Shown in pieces: positions 16,203-25,730 of a DNA stretch of 64,000 bases. The DNA lies in the NCBI GenBank assembly GCA_963844235.1, contig CAWJNF010000005.1, forward strand, positions 372,001-436,000. The letters run 5' to 3'. The translations under genes and the position numbers were made by a program. Source of the DNA: CAWJNF01 sp963844235. GTDB taxonomy: Bacteria; Actinomycetota; Thermoleophilia; Gaiellales; Gaiellaceae. The first letter of the stretch is position 1. Every line of letters starts with the position of its first letter. Under the pieces are notes generated by a model. It made no database searches and was not told where the DNA came from. It was given only the letters and a program-made list of their open reading frames with translations.

Positions 16203-16838
16203 AACGAGCGCTTCGAGGGCAGACGCTGCCTCGTGGCCGGGCGCGGCGAGGCCGCTGATGCGATCGCCGCCCGGCTCGGCGCGGAGGGTGGGGTCATCGC
16301 GCGTCTCGACGGCGAGCCGGCGGAGCTTGCGAGCGATGACGGCGCGGTGGCGGCCGTGCAGCAGACGCTGTCCGAGCTCGGCGGCCTCGACGTCCTCGTA
16401 ACCGCGTTCTGCGAGCGGGAGGACGCGGGGTTCCTCTCGATCGAGGAGAACGCGTGGCAGCGCGCTCTCGACCGGAACCTCAAGGCGGCATTCCTTGTCG
16501 GCCGCGAGTGCGCCCGCCACATGGTCGTCTCGGGCGGGGGCGTGATCGTCCACGTGGGCTCCGACGTGGGAGCCCGGCCCGGCCCGGGGACCGCGGCCTA
16601 CGCGACCGCAAAGGCGGGTGTCCATCTCATGACCACGTGCATGGCCCTCGACCTCGTGCCGGACGGTGTGCGCGTGTGCGGCGTGGCTGCCTGCGAGGAC
16701 GGCGCCGAAGCTCCCGGACCGTCCGGGCTGGGCCCCGAGGACGTCGCAGGCGCCGTGGCGTTCTGCGCCTCGGATGCCGCTTCCTACGTCCTCGGCTCGA
16801 CCTTCTTCCTCAACGGCCCCGTGCCGGGGAGACCCTGA
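16194..16838 (+). CDS. Degenerate SDR-like protein
   Basis: A 214-residue SDR-fold protein, shorter than the usual 245-260 residues. The tyrosine and lysine of the active site (AYATAK) and a serine (HVGSD) remain. The N-terminal glycine-rich cofactor motif is replaced by AGRGEAAD, the NNAG motif is missing, and the segment before the C-terminus is shortened to SGLGPEDV. It starts at GTG 16194 inside the second copy of the 20-base repeat. Dinucleotide binding is doubtful. It may be a non-catalytic partner of the preceding SDR or a decaying copy. Its stop lies 1 base before the next ATG. Confidence 0.75.
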   Translation: MGVNERFEGRRCLVAGRGEAADAIAARLGAEGGVIARLDGEPAELASDDGAVAAVQQTLSELGGLDVLVTAFCEREDAGFLSIEENAWQRALDRNLKAAFLVGRECARHMVVSGGGVIVHVGSDVGARPGPGTAAYATAKAGVHLMTTCMALDLVPDGVRVCGVAACEDGAEAPGPSGLGPEDVAGAVAFCASDAASYVLGSTFFLNGPVPGRP

Positions 16839-16839
16839 G

Positions 16840-17892
16840 ATGCGGCTGCTCGAGGCGCGCGGCGCGCCCTACGAGCTCGGACGAGCGATCGGCTCGCAGG
16901 CCGGTGACCTCGTCCACGACGCAATCGACCTCATCTGCAGGTTCGAGCTGCCGGCCGACGAGGTCGCCGCTCACCTTCACTCCGTCGAGCGTCGTCTCGG
17001 CGCGACGTTCCCGGACACACTCGAGGAGGCGCACGGCGTCGCCGACGGCGCCGGCGTCGCCGCCGCCGACGCGCTCGCGCTCAGCGTCTGCTCCGACCTC
17101 TCCGGGAAGCTGCCCTCCTGGTGCTCGCTCGTCGCGGTGCCTGGCCCGGACGGGACGCTGGTCGGAAAGAACCTCGACACCACGCCGGCGATGCTCGACT
17201 TGCAGGTCGTGGAGCGTCTCGAACCGGCCGGCAGGCTCGCTTTCGTCCACGTCACGACGGCCGGAGCGATGTGGACGGACGGCGGCGTCAACGCGGCCGG
17301 TCTGGCGCTCGTGAACGCGTCCCTGGCCGCCGATCGGGCCGACCCACAGGGCGTGCCGGACGGCATCCTGGCGCGAGAGCTGCTGGCACGATGCGCGACG
17401 GTCTCGGACGCCGTGGAGCTCGCCGGCCGCTTTTCCATGAGGACGCTCGGCGAGAACATGCTCGTCGCGGACGCCGACGGCCGGATCGCGGTGATCGAGA
17501 AGCTGCCGGGAGGCCAGGCGGTCCGCGAGGGCCAGGCCGTCGCTGCATGCAACCACGTGATCAGCCGCGAGCTCGCCGAGAGCATGTCCGTCGACGATCC
17601 CGTCGCGGACAACAGCCGGCGACGGTTCGAGCAGCTCGACCGAGCCGTCCAGACCGCCCGTGGGTGGAAACGACATGACGTTCATGCGCTGCTCTCCGAT
17701 CCAGGGGGCGGCGTCTTCCAGGAGGGGGACTCCGGTCTCCACACGATCGCGAGCCTCGTGCTCGCGCCGGCGGAGCGGCGGGCCTGGATCGGGCCGAGCG
17801 GGACGGCTCCGACCGAGATCTCAGTTCAGGTCGAGGGGAATGGCCCCGGAGCGGGCCCGAGAGAGGAGGTCGAGGATGGCATCGTACGGTGA
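16840..17892 (+). CDS. C45-type acyltransferase/amidohydrolase (Ntn hydrolase)
   Basis: A 350-residue protein resembling the acyl-CoA:6-aminopenicillanate acyltransferase/C45 peptidase family, self-processing Ntn hydrolases that cleave or exchange amide-linked acyl groups. The likely nucleophile is C95 (PSWCSLVAV), which would become the N-terminus of the mature subunit, followed by GKNLDTTP, the family asparagine/aspartate region. The N-terminal ELGRAIGSQAG is also typical. The C-terminus overlaps the start of the binding-protein gene by 17 bases. In this block it would hydrolyse an amide of the imported compound; true substrate unknown. Confidence 0.78.
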   Translation: MRLLEARGAPYELGRAIGSQAGDLVHDAIDLICRFELPADEVAAHLHSVERRLGATFPDTLEEAHGVADGAGVAAADALALSVCSDLSGKLPSWCSLVAVPGPDGTLVGKNLDTTPAMLDLQVVERLEPAGRLAFVHVTTAGAMWTDGGVNAAGLALVNASLAADRADPQGVPDGILARELLARCATVSDAVELAGRFSMRTLGENMLVADADGRIAVIEKLPGGQAVREGQAVAACNHVISRELAESMSVDDPVADNSRRRFEQLDRAVQTARGWKRHDVHALLSDPGGGVFQEGDSGLHTIASLVLAPAERRAWIGPSGTAPTEISVQVEGNGPGAGPREEVEDGIVR

Positions 17893-19656
17893 CGATCGAC
17901 TACGCCTGATCGAGCGCCCGGTCACCCGGCGCGGGTTCCTCGGTGGGACGCTGCGCGCGGGGGGCGCCCTTGCGGTTCTCGGTGGCGGCGCGCTGCTCGC
18001 AGCCTGCGGCGGCGAGGAGGAGGCCGCGCCCGAGGCCGCTACGACGGCTGCGGCGCCTCCGGCGGAAACGGCGGCGCCGCCCGCAGCGACGACCGAGGCT
18101 CCGGCGACGACGGCGGCGCCTAGCGGCCCGGTGCGCGGCGGCACGCTGCTCTACGGCGTCAGCTCGCCGCCTTCGGGCTTCGACCCGGCCAAGTGGTGGA
18201 ACGGCCTGTCCTGGGACGGCACGCTGGTCGTGTTCAACCGGCTGCTGACGCTCAAAGACGACGGCTCACTCGAGCCGGAGCTCCTGGCGCAGGCGCCGGA
18301 GGTCAACGCCGACGGCACGCTCTACACCTTCGGCCTGCGCCCCGGGTCCAGTTCCACCACGGCCGCGAGCTGACGGCCGACGACGTCAAGTACACCCTCG
18401 AGCGCCTCGTCACGCCGGCGACCGCGAGCGAGGGCGGTGGCCTCTACACGGGCCTGACGATCCCGGGGATGCAGGACATCGTCAACGAGTCGGGCAACGA
18501 GCTCACGGGCATCACCGTCGTGGACCCGCTCACGTTCACGATCGAGCTGGAATCGCCGGACAGCGTGCTCCTCTACCTGCTGGGCCTGCCGTTCGCGAGC
18601 ATCGTGCCGCGCGACGTCATCGAGGAAGCCGGTGACGGGTTCAACTTTGCGCCCGTCGGCACGGGCCCGTACACGATGACCGACGTCGATCCGGACAGCG
18701 GCCTCGTGCTCGAGCGCTTCGCGGACTACTGGAACCCCGACGTGCCCTACCTCGACCGCATCGAGTGGTCGATCGGCGTCGATCCCGAGCTCTCGTTGCT
18801 GCGGATCCAGGACGGCGAGCAGGACATGATGTCCGAGCCGATCCCGTCCGCTTCGTTCCCGTCGCTCCAGGACACACCCGATCTGACGGCCCAGCTCTTC
18901 GAGGGCCCGTTCAACAACGTCAACTACATCACGCTCAGCCTCGATCACGAGGCCATGGCCGATATCCGCGTACGGCAGGCGATTGCCCACGCCGTCGACA
19001 AGGAACGCTTCGTACGCTCCATCAAGGGCCTTGGCGAGGTGGCAACCGGGGGTCTGTTCTCGCCGCTCTCGCCGTACTTCCAGGACGGTCTCGCGTATCC
19101 GTTCGATCCCGAACGGGCCAAGGCGTTGCTGGCGGAGGCCGGCTACGCAGACGGGTTCGAGGTCACCTTCTGGAGCGGCGACTTCACGCCCTACAAGGAG
19201 ATGGCGGAGACTGTCACGCAGGATCTCGAGGCGATCGGGATCACGATGGACACGAAGATCCTGATCCGTGAGCAGTGGCTCGCCGAGATCGTCAAGAACC
19301 CGCCCGGGATCACGAACAACGAGTGGGAGCTGCCCTACCCGCACGGCTCGTACGTGATGGACGGCGCCTTCACGCAGGCGGCGATCGACGCGGGGTGCTG
19401 CAACTTCTCGAACTACGTGAGCCCGGACTTCGACGCGCTCGTCGCGCAGGCGCACGCCTCGACCGACCCGACCGAGCAGGTCGAGCTCTACAAGCAGATG
19501 GACAAGATCGCCATCCAGGACGAGGCGCTCTGGGTACCGCTCATCTATCCGAAGATCGCGTTCCTCGTCTCCGAGCGGGCGCAGGGCTTCGGCATCACCG
19601 CGGCGCCCACAGCGTCCACGCACTTCTTCGATCGCTACTGGCTGCAGGAGGGCTAG
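17876..19656 (+). pseudogene. ABC transporter substrate-binding protein (family 5), frameshifted
   Basis: A peptide/opine/nickel-type solute-binding lipoprotein split by one missing base. ATG 17876 has AGGAGG upstream. The N-terminus has a twin-arginine motif (TRRGFLGG) and lipobox LAAC, then an Ala/Pro/Thr-rich linker and the mature domain starting near PVRGGTLLYG. At about 18344 the G run lacks one G: the first frame stops at 18373 and the correct frame continues as FHHGRELTADDVKY to 19656. Alignment with the tandem paralogue at 19657 (FHDGSVMTAEDVKY) shows the break precisely. With the base restored the protein has about 593 residues, the usual length. The rest of the gene is intact, so this may be a sequencing error. 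Confidence 0.87.
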
Positions 19657-21417
19657 ATGAAAGGCGAGCAGGACGACCGCGAGATCTTCGAGCGGCGGCT
19701 TACCCGCCGGTCGTTCGTGGGGGGGAGCCTTGCACTCCTCGCGGGCGGCAGCTTGCTGGCCGCCTGCGGCGGCGACGACGAGGCGGCGGCGCCGGCGCCG
19801 CCCCCGACCGAGGAGCCGCCGGCCGTCACGACAGCCGAGACGGCGCCGCCGGCGGCTACGGACACCGCGACCGAGCCGGCGGAGGCCGGCGGCCCGGTGC
19901 CCGGGGGGACGCTCCTCGTGTCGTCCCAGGCGGATCCGGAGCGGCTCGGTACGAACTACTGGGGCTTTCTCGGCTTCAGCCTGGGCAACGTGCTCTTCGA
20001 CCGCCTCGTGGAGCTGAGCGAAGACGGGACGTCGATCGTGCCCGGACTCGCGGCGGAGCTTCCGCAGAGCCGGGACGGAAAGGTCTGGACGTTCACGCTT
20101 CGCGACGGCGTGACTTTTCACGACGGGTCGGTGATGACGGCCGAGGACGTCAAGTATTCGATCGAGCGCCAGCTCGACCCCGAGAACGTCTCGGATGCCC
20201 AGGGCAGCTTCGCGGCATTCGGGTTCGCAGGCCAGCAAGACTTCATCGACGGGAACGCCGACGAAGTCCCAGGGATCCGCGTCGTCGAGCCGCTCACGGT
20301 CGAGATGACGCTTGACAACCCGAGCGGAGCGCTGCCGTACTGGCTGACCATGACGATGGCCAGCATCGTGCCGAAGGCATACGCGAGCGAGGTCGGATAC
20401 GAAGCGTTCGAGAAAGCGCCGGTCGGCAGCGGCCCCTACCTTCTCTCGTCCTACGAGCCGGCGTCCTCGATCGTACTCGAGCGGAACGCCGACTACTGGC
20501 AGCCCGACGTCGGATACGTCGACCGGATCGAGTGGCAGATGGGTGTCGATCCGGAGCTCGCTGTCCTGCGCATCCAGAACGGCGAGCAGGATCTCATGTT
20601 CGAGTCGTTGCCGGCCGGCAAGGTCAACGAGCTGCGGGAGACGCCGACCTACCTCGAGGCACCGTTCAGCGACTGCTTCTACGCCAGCTGCAGCCTGGAC
20701 CACGAGGCGCTCTCGGACGTCAGGGTGCGCCAGGCGGTTCACCACGCGATCGACAAGGAGAAGCTGGTCCGGCAGCTCGCCGGACTGGGCGAGCCGGCCA
20801 CGGGCGGCCTGTTCTCGCCGCTCTCCTCGTACTGGCAAGCGGCCGACTTCCCGACCTATCCGTACGACCCCGAGCGCGCGACGGCGTTACTGGCCGAAGC
20901 GGGCTACGCGGACGGCTTCACCGTCGAGCTCTTCGCGTCCCAGGATCCGCCGACCGGCACCATCGGCCAGGCGGTCCAGGCGGACCTCTCGGCGGTCGGG
21001 ATTACCGTCGATGCCAAGATCCAGCCGTCCGAGGTGTGGCTCGAGAAGGTGCTCACGAACCCTCCGGGAATGGTGGTGAGCCGCTGGGAGCTTCCCTATC
21101 CGCACGGCTCCTACGTCGTCGACGGTGCCTGGGACAGCTCTGCCATCGAAGCCGGCTGCTGCAATTTCTCGAACCTGCGCTCGGACGAGGTCGACGCCTT
21201 GGCTGCCGAGGCGAGGTCGACGCCCGACCCCGACCGCCAGATCGAGCTCTACATGGAGATCGACCGGATCACCGTGGGCGAGCAGGCGCTCTGGATTCCG
21301 CTCTTTTACCCCAAGTTCGCGGCCATTACCTCCGAGCGCCTGGGCGGGTTCGAGATCCCCGGCACGCCCACCGGCGACACGAAGTTCCTTGCCAGGTACT
21401 GGATCGAGGAGAGCTGA
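19657..21417 (+). CDS. ABC transporter substrate-binding protein (family 5), Tat lipoprotein
   Basis: A 586-residue solute-binding protein of the dipeptide/opine/nickel family. It has a twin-arginine signal (TRRSFVGG) with lipobox LAAC, so export as a folded lipoprotein is likely. An Ala/Pro/Thr linker follows, then the SBP_bac_5 domain (PVPGGTLLVS to the C-terminus) including GPYLLSSYEP and RVRQAVHHAIDKEKL. It starts immediately after the stop of its tandem paralogue and shares with it segments such as GVDPEL, GEQD and GCCNFSN. Two adjacent receptors for one permease set suggest two related ligands or a recent duplication. Confidence 0.92.
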   Translation: MKGEQDDREIFERRLTRRSFVGGSLALLAGGSLLAACGGDDEAAAPAPPPTEEPPAVTTAETAPPAATDTATEPAEAGGPVPGGTLLVSSQADPERLGTNYWGFLGFSLGNVLFDRLVELSEDGTSIVPGLAAELPQSRDGKVWTFTLRDGVTFHDGSVMTAEDVKYSIERQLDPENVSDAQGSFAAFGFAGQQDFIDGNADEVPGIRVVEPLTVEMTLDNPSGALPYWLTMTMASIVPKAYASEVGYEAFEKAPVGSGPYLLSSYEPASSIVLERNADYWQPDVGYVDRIEWQMGVDPELAVLRIQNGEQDLMFESLPAGKVNELRETPTYLEAPFSDCFYASCSLDHEALSDVRVRQAVHHAIDKEKLVRQLAGLGEPATGGLFSPLSSYWQAADFPTYPYDPERATALLAEAGYADGFTVELFASQDPPTGTIGQAVQADLSAVGITVDAKIQPSEVWLEKVLTNPPGMVVSRWELPYPHGSYVVDGAWDSSAIEAGCCNFSNLRSDEVDALAAEARSTPDPDRQIELYMEIDRITVGEQALWIPLFYPKFAAITSERLGGFEIPGTPTGDTKFLARYWIEES

Positions 21418-21447
21418 CTGCGGACGGTCGGAGACGTCACGGGCAAG

Positions 21448-22509
21448 GTGATGACCGTGCTCGGGCCGGTCGACCCGGGGGTGCTCGGACCGGCGCTCGT
21501 CCACGAGCACGTCTTCATCGATCTTCGCCATGCGTCGTTCGAGCCGCCGCCCGAGGGTCTGGAGTGGATCTCCGAGGCTCAGGTCGAGCTGGTCGACCCG
21601 CTGGTGCTCGCGCAGCACTCGTGCTCGGTGCGAGACAACCTCGTCCTCGACGACCTCGACGTCGCGGTCGCGGAGGTTCAGGCGTTCGCCACCGCAGGTG
21701 GGGGCTGCGTCGTCGATGTATCGCCGCCCGACATCGGCCGCTCGCCGAGCCTGCTCGCCGAAGCGTCACGCAGGAGCGGGGTCGCGGTCGTGATGGGCTG
21801 CGGCCACTACTGCGAGATCGCCCACGCCGAGCCGCTGGATGACCGTACGGAGACGGAGTTGGGACAGGCGATCGTGCAGGAGCTCACCGAGGGTGTCGGC
21901 AGCGACGGGATCCGGCCGGGAATCATCGGCGAGCTCGGGGTGAACGGCGAGGAGCACGGCACCCGCCGCCTGCTCGGCGAGATGACCGAGACGGAGCGCC
22001 GCGTGCTGCGAGCGGGTGCCCGCGCGGCCCTGCGAACCGGCGCACCGATGACGATCCACCTGCCCGCCCGCGACTCCGCCGTCTCGGCCGTGCTGGACGA
22101 GCTCGAGGCAGCCGGGGCGCCGCTCGGACAGGTGTCGCTCAGCCATATGGACACGATCCCGGACCTGTCCCTTCACGAGGAGGCGCTCGACCGGGGCGTC
22201 TGGATCCAGTACGACTGCTTCGGCATGGCGCTTCAGAACGACTGGTACACGGATCCCGGCGACGCACGACGGTGCGACTGGCTCGAGCGCCTGCGCGAGA
22301 CCGAGCGTCTCGAGCGCGTGCTCGTCTCCCACGACGTCTGGTGCAAGGCGCAGCTCTCGACGTACGGCGGTACCGGCTACGGCCACCTGCTCACGACCAT
22401 TCGACCCCACCTGGCCGACCGGGGCTTCACGGCGCAGGAGCTCGAGCGCTTGTTCGTCCAGGGCCCGGCCGAGTTCCTCACCTGGGTCGAGCCGGCGGCA
22501 ACGACATGA
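21448..22509 (+). CDS. Phosphotriesterase-family (lactonase-like) hydrolase 2
   Basis: A 353-residue paralogue of the hydrolase at 14307-15371. The metal site is intact: H19-x-H21 (VHEH), E162 (IGELG), H204 (TIHLP), H233 (LSHMD) and D296 (SHDVW). GTG 21448 gives the usual family N-terminus (MTVLGPVDPG); the frame stays open upstream to a CTG at 21418 next to the preceding stop, so a longer protein is possible. It lies between the binding proteins and the permeases, and its stop overlaps ATG 22506 of the first permease. It probably acts on a lactone or cyclic ester form of the transported compound. Confidence 0.87.
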   Translation: MMTVLGPVDPGVLGPALVHEHVFIDLRHASFEPPPEGLEWISEAQVELVDPLVLAQHSCSVRDNLVLDDLDVAVAEVQAFATAGGGCVVDVSPPDIGRSPSLLAEASRRSGVAVVMGCGHYCEIAHAEPLDDRTETELGQAIVQELTEGVGSDGIRPGIIGELGVNGEEHGTRRLLGEMTETERRVLRAGARAALRTGAPMTIHLPARDSAVSAVLDELEAAGAPLGQVSLSHMDTIPDLSLHEEALDRGVWIQYDCFGMALQNDWYTDPGDARRCDWLERLRETERLERVLVSHDVWCKAQLSTYGGTGYGHLLTTIRPHLADRGFTAQELERLFVQGPAEFLTWVEPAATT

Positions 22510-22609
22510 CGGACGCCGCCGTACCAGCCGGGAGCCCGCAACCCTCGCGGCGGGCCGAGCGGGGCTACTGGGGGAGGCCCTGCGCGACCTCTCGCGCGAC
22601 TGGACGTCG

Positions 22610-23443
22610 ATGATCGGCCTCGTCATCGTCGTCGGTCTGTGCGTATGCGCGATCTTCGCGCCGCTCATCGCCCCGTACGACCCCGTGTTTCAGCATCGGG
22701 AAGGGCTGTCGCTTCAGGGCGAGCCGCTGAGCCCCGGAGAGGGAGGCTTCGTCCTCGGCACGGACGCGTTGGGACGTGACGAGTTCTCGCGCCTTCTCTA
22801 CGGCGCTCGCGTCTCGCTGGCGGTCGGAATCGGCGCGAACCTGCTCGGCGTGCTCATCGGCATCGCCATCGGCGGCGTCGCGGGGATGGCCGGCGGTCGC
22901 GTGCAGACACTCCTCATGCGCATCGCCGACATCGTGCTCTCGTTCCCGATCCTGTTGCTCGCCATCGCACTACTCGCTGTCACCGAGCCGAACCTACCGA
23001 CCATCCTGGTCATCATCGGCGTCGCCTTCGGCGCGTACTTGTCGCGCATCGTCTTCACCCAGGTGGTGACCCTGCGTGAGCGGGAATTCGTGCTGGCGGC
23101 AAGGACGGCCGGCGTGTCGTCGGGCTGGATCCTGATCCGGCACGTCCTCCCGCACGTGATCCCGTCGATGATCGTGTACTGCACGCTCGGCGTCGCCACC
23201 GCGATCCAGCTCGAAGCCGCGCTGTCCTATGTGGGCATCGGCATACGGCCGCCCGAGGCCTCGTGGGGGAACATGATCGCCGAAGGCCAGAGCTACCTGA
23301 TCTCGTCACCGTGGCTGATCGCGCTTCCCGGCGCGGCGATCGTGCTCGCCATGCTGGGCTTCTCACTGCTGGGGGACGGGCTCCGCGACTCGCTTGACCC
23401 GACGCTCGAGCGCCGCCGCTTCCTCATGGGAGGCGTGCGCTGA
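22610..23443 (+). CDS. ABC transporter permease, DppC-like (N-terminus probably frameshifted)
   Basis: A permease of the OppC/DppC type: an N-terminal membrane helix (GLVIVVGLCVCAIFAPLIAPYDP), the motif LGTDALGRDEFSRLLYGARVSL and five further helices, with the EAA loop AARTAGVSSGWILIRHVLPHVIPS. ATG 22610 gives 277 residues. The natural start is probably ATG 22506, which overlaps the previous stop (ATGA) and reads MTDAAVPAGSPQ. It loses frame in a G run near 22570 where one G appears to be missing; the codons before 22610 in the second frame (EALRDLSRDWTS) are typical of the family. The stop shares one base with the next gene's ATG. Confidence 0.9.
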   Translation: MIGLVIVVGLCVCAIFAPLIAPYDPVFQHREGLSLQGEPLSPGEGGFVLGTDALGRDEFSRLLYGARVSLAVGIGANLLGVLIGIAIGGVAGMAGGRVQTLLMRIADIVLSFPILLLAIALLAVTEPNLPTILVIIGVAFGAYLSRIVFTQVVTLREREFVLAARTAGVSSGWILIRHVLPHVIPSMIVYCTLGVATAIQLEAALSYVGIGIRPPEASWGNMIAEGQSYLISSPWLIALPGAAIVLAMLGFSLLGDGLRDSLDPTLERRRFLMGGVR

Positions 23444-24365
23444 TGGCGCGCTACGTGCTGAAGCGACTCGCCTGGACGGTCGTCGTCCTCTGGGCGATCG
23501 TCACCCTCACGTTCGCGGCAACGTTCCTCTCGCCGATCGATCCGGCTCGCTCCTACGCGGGGCTGCGGGCCAGCGACGAGGTCATCGAGCTGGTGCGGGA
23601 GGACTTCGGGCTCAACGACTCGATCCTCGTGCAGTACTTCCGCTACCTCGGCCGGATCTTCCAGGGTGACCTCGGCCGCTCCTTCGCGACCGACGAGCCG
23701 GTCGCCGAGGCGATCGCCGACCGTGTGCCGGCGACCGCGCTGCTCGCGTTCGCGGCAGCAGTCGTCGCGCTCGCTCATCGGCATCCCACTGGGCCTCGCC
23801 GCTGCCCTCAAACGCCGCACCGTCGTCGACCGAGGCATCCTCGTATTCTCGCTGCTCGGGGTCGTCGTGCCTACCTTCGTCGCTCGGCTTCCTGCTCCTC
23901 TACTTCCTCGCATTCAAGGGGAACTGGTTCCCGCTCGGCGGCTACGGCTCGTTCATGCACCTCGTGCTCCCGGCCTTCACGCTCGGCGTCGCCAGCGCCG
24001 CCTGGTATGCGCGCATGCTGCGGTCGGCCACGCTGAACATCCTTTCGGAGGACTACGTGCGCATGGCGCGCGCCAAGGGTATGCCGGAGCGCGTCGTGGT
24101 CGGCCGCCACGTCATGCGCAACGCGATCAGCCCGATCATCACGATGGTCGCTCTGGACGTCGGCGTCTTCCTCGGCGGCGTGCTCGTCATCGAGCAGGTC
24201 TTCGCCTGGCCCGGGATCGGTCAACAGGCCTGGCGGGCGATTACGTTCAACGACGTCCCGCTGGTGATGGGCACCGTGCTGTTCGCGGCCTTCGCGGTGA
24301 CGATCTTCAACCTGATCGCGGACCTCACGAACGCCGCCATCGACCCGAGGGTGAAGTACGCCTGA
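23443..24365 (+). pseudogene. ABC transporter permease, DppB-like, with two frameshifts
   Basis: An OppB/DppB-type permease that must be read in three frames: 23443 to about 23765 (MARYVLKRLAWTVVVLWAIV...), then to about 23880 (LIGIPLGLAAALKRR...), then to 24365 (GFLLLYFLAFKG...MARAKGMPERVVVGRHVMRNA). In each case one extra G in a CGCTC context explains the shift. Removing both gives 306 residues, the normal length, with six membrane helices and the EAA loop intact. Two independent single-base insertions in an otherwise intact gene look more like sequence errors than decay. It is the partner of the DppC-like protein. Confidence 0.88.
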
Positions 24366-24387
24366 GGAGAGGAAGGAGAGCGCTGAC

Positions 24388-24750
24388 ATGATCCACCACA
24401 TCAAGGGCTCCGAGGCGAAGCTCGATCCGGTCCCGAACGACGACGGTCACGAAGGCGACGCCGTCTCCGCCTACGGCACGCTCTACGCGAGCAGCGACCG
24501 GGCGGTCGAGGTCGGGCTCTGGGAGTTCGAAGGCGAGCAGCGCGCTGCCGAGCAGGACGGGTACGAGGAGGTCGTCATCTGCCTCGAGGGCTCCATCGAG
24601 ATCGAGTGCGACGGTGGCAGGTACCGGCTCGAGCCGGGCGACGTGATCGTCTACGACTGTCCGATCGGCGCCAAGAATTTGCGCTCCGCCGAAGGGTTCA
24701 AAGCCGCGTACGTCGTTCGCTACCGTCAGCCGGAGCCCGCTCCCGCGTGA
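24388..24750 (+). CDS. Small cupin-like protein, paralogue of 2517-2858
   Basis: A 120-residue cupin-fold protein with a strong ribosome site (AGGAAGGAG) before ATG 24388. It shares GYEEV, GSI and VYDCPI with the cupin at 2517-2858, but has no histidine in the first cupin motif (QRAAEQDGYEEV), so metal binding is unlikely. A sensory or binding role, or loss of function, is possible. It lies between the permeases and the ATPases, and its stop overlaps GTG 24747. Confidence 0.75.
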   Translation: MIHHIKGSEAKLDPVPNDDGHEGDAVSAYGTLYASSDRAVEVGLWEFEGEQRAAEQDGYEEVVICLEGSIEIECDGGRYRLEPGDVIVYDCPIGAKNLRSAEGFKAAYVVRYRQPEPAPA

Positions 24751-25730
24751 CTCCTCTGCTCGCGGTCAGAGACCTCGCGACGAGCTTCTCGTCCCACGAG
24801 GGCCTCGTGCCGGCCGTCCGGGGCGTCTCGTTCGAGGTGGAAGCCGGCGAGACGGTCGGGCTCGTCGGTGAGTCCGGTTGCGGTAAGAGCGTTACGGCGC
24901 TTTCGATCATGGGCCTCTTGCCGCCCACCGGCCGAATCGTCGGGGGCTCGATCCAGCTCGCGGGCAAGGAGCTCGTGGGCGCCTCGAAGCGGGAGCTGTA
25001 CCAGGTCCGGGGCGGACGCATCGCGATGGTCTTCCAGGACTCGATGACGAGCCTCAACCCGCTGCTCACGGTCGGGCGTCAGATCACCGAGAGCCTACGC
25101 AAGCATCTGAACGTGTCGAAGCGGGACGCGCAGCGCCACGCGGCGGAGCTGCTCGAGGAGGTTGGTGTGCCCGAGCCCGAGCGCCGGCTCTCCCAGTATC
25201 CGCACCAGCTCTCCGGAGGGCTGCGCCAGCGCGCCGCGGTCGCGATCGCGCTCGCGCCGAATCCGGAGCTTCTGATCGCCGACGAGCCGACGACGGCGCT
25301 CGACGTCACGATCCAGGCGCAGCTGCTCGAGCTGCTCCAGCGCGAGCGTCAGCAGCGTGGCATGGCGCTGATCCTGATCACGCACGACCTCGGGGTGGTT
25401 GCGGGCATGGCCGACCGTCTTTCCGTGATGTACGCGGGACGGATCGTGGAGGAGGGGCCGACCGAGGCGGTGTTCGCTGAGCCCCGCCATCCCTACACGC
25501 TGGGCCTGCTGCGGAGCGTGCCCCGGATAGATGGGCCGCTCGAGAGCCGGCTCGCCTCGATTCCCGGCGTGCCGCCGCCGATCTGGGACCTGCCGGCGGG
25601 CTGTCCCTTCCGGCCGAGGTGCACGTTCGCCTTCGATCGGTGCGCGACCGACGACCCCCCGCTCGAGAGAACGGGCTCGGAGGGCAAGGCCGCAGCCTGC
25701 TGGGCCGACGTGCGAGAGACCGTACGTTGA
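24747..25730 (+). CDS. ABC transporter ATPase, DppD-like
   Basis: A 327-residue ATPase of the peptide/nickel importer family. It has Walker A GESGCGKS (about 40-47), Q-loop FQDSMTSLNP, signature LSGGLRQR, Walker B LLIADEPTTALD and switch histidine ITHD. The C-terminal oligopeptide-transporter extension carries cysteines (GCPFRPRCTFAFDRC) that in relatives can bind an Fe-S cluster. GTG 24747 overlaps the cupin stop. It energises import through the two permeases upstream. Confidence 0.93.
   Translation: MTPLLAVRDLATSFSSHEGLVPAVRGVSFEVEAGETVGLVGESGCGKSVTALSIMGLLPPTGRIVGGSIQLAGKELVGASKRELYQVRGGRIAMVFQDSMTSLNPLLTVGRQITESLRKHLNVSKRDAQRHAAELLEEVGVPEPERRLSQYPHQLSGGLRQRAAVAIALAPNPELLIADEPTTALDVTIQAQLLELLQRERQQRGMALILITHDLGVVAGMADRLSVMYAGRIVEEGPTEAVFAEPRHPYTLGLLRSVPRIDGPLESRLASIPGVPPPIWDLPAGCPFRPRCTFAFDRCATDDPPLERTGSEGKAAACWADVRETVR

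Noticed and set aside
18322..20838. 838-codon open frame on the minus strand
   Set aside because: It runs opposite the two binding-protein genes and has low-complexity, repeat-like sequence mirroring their duplication.
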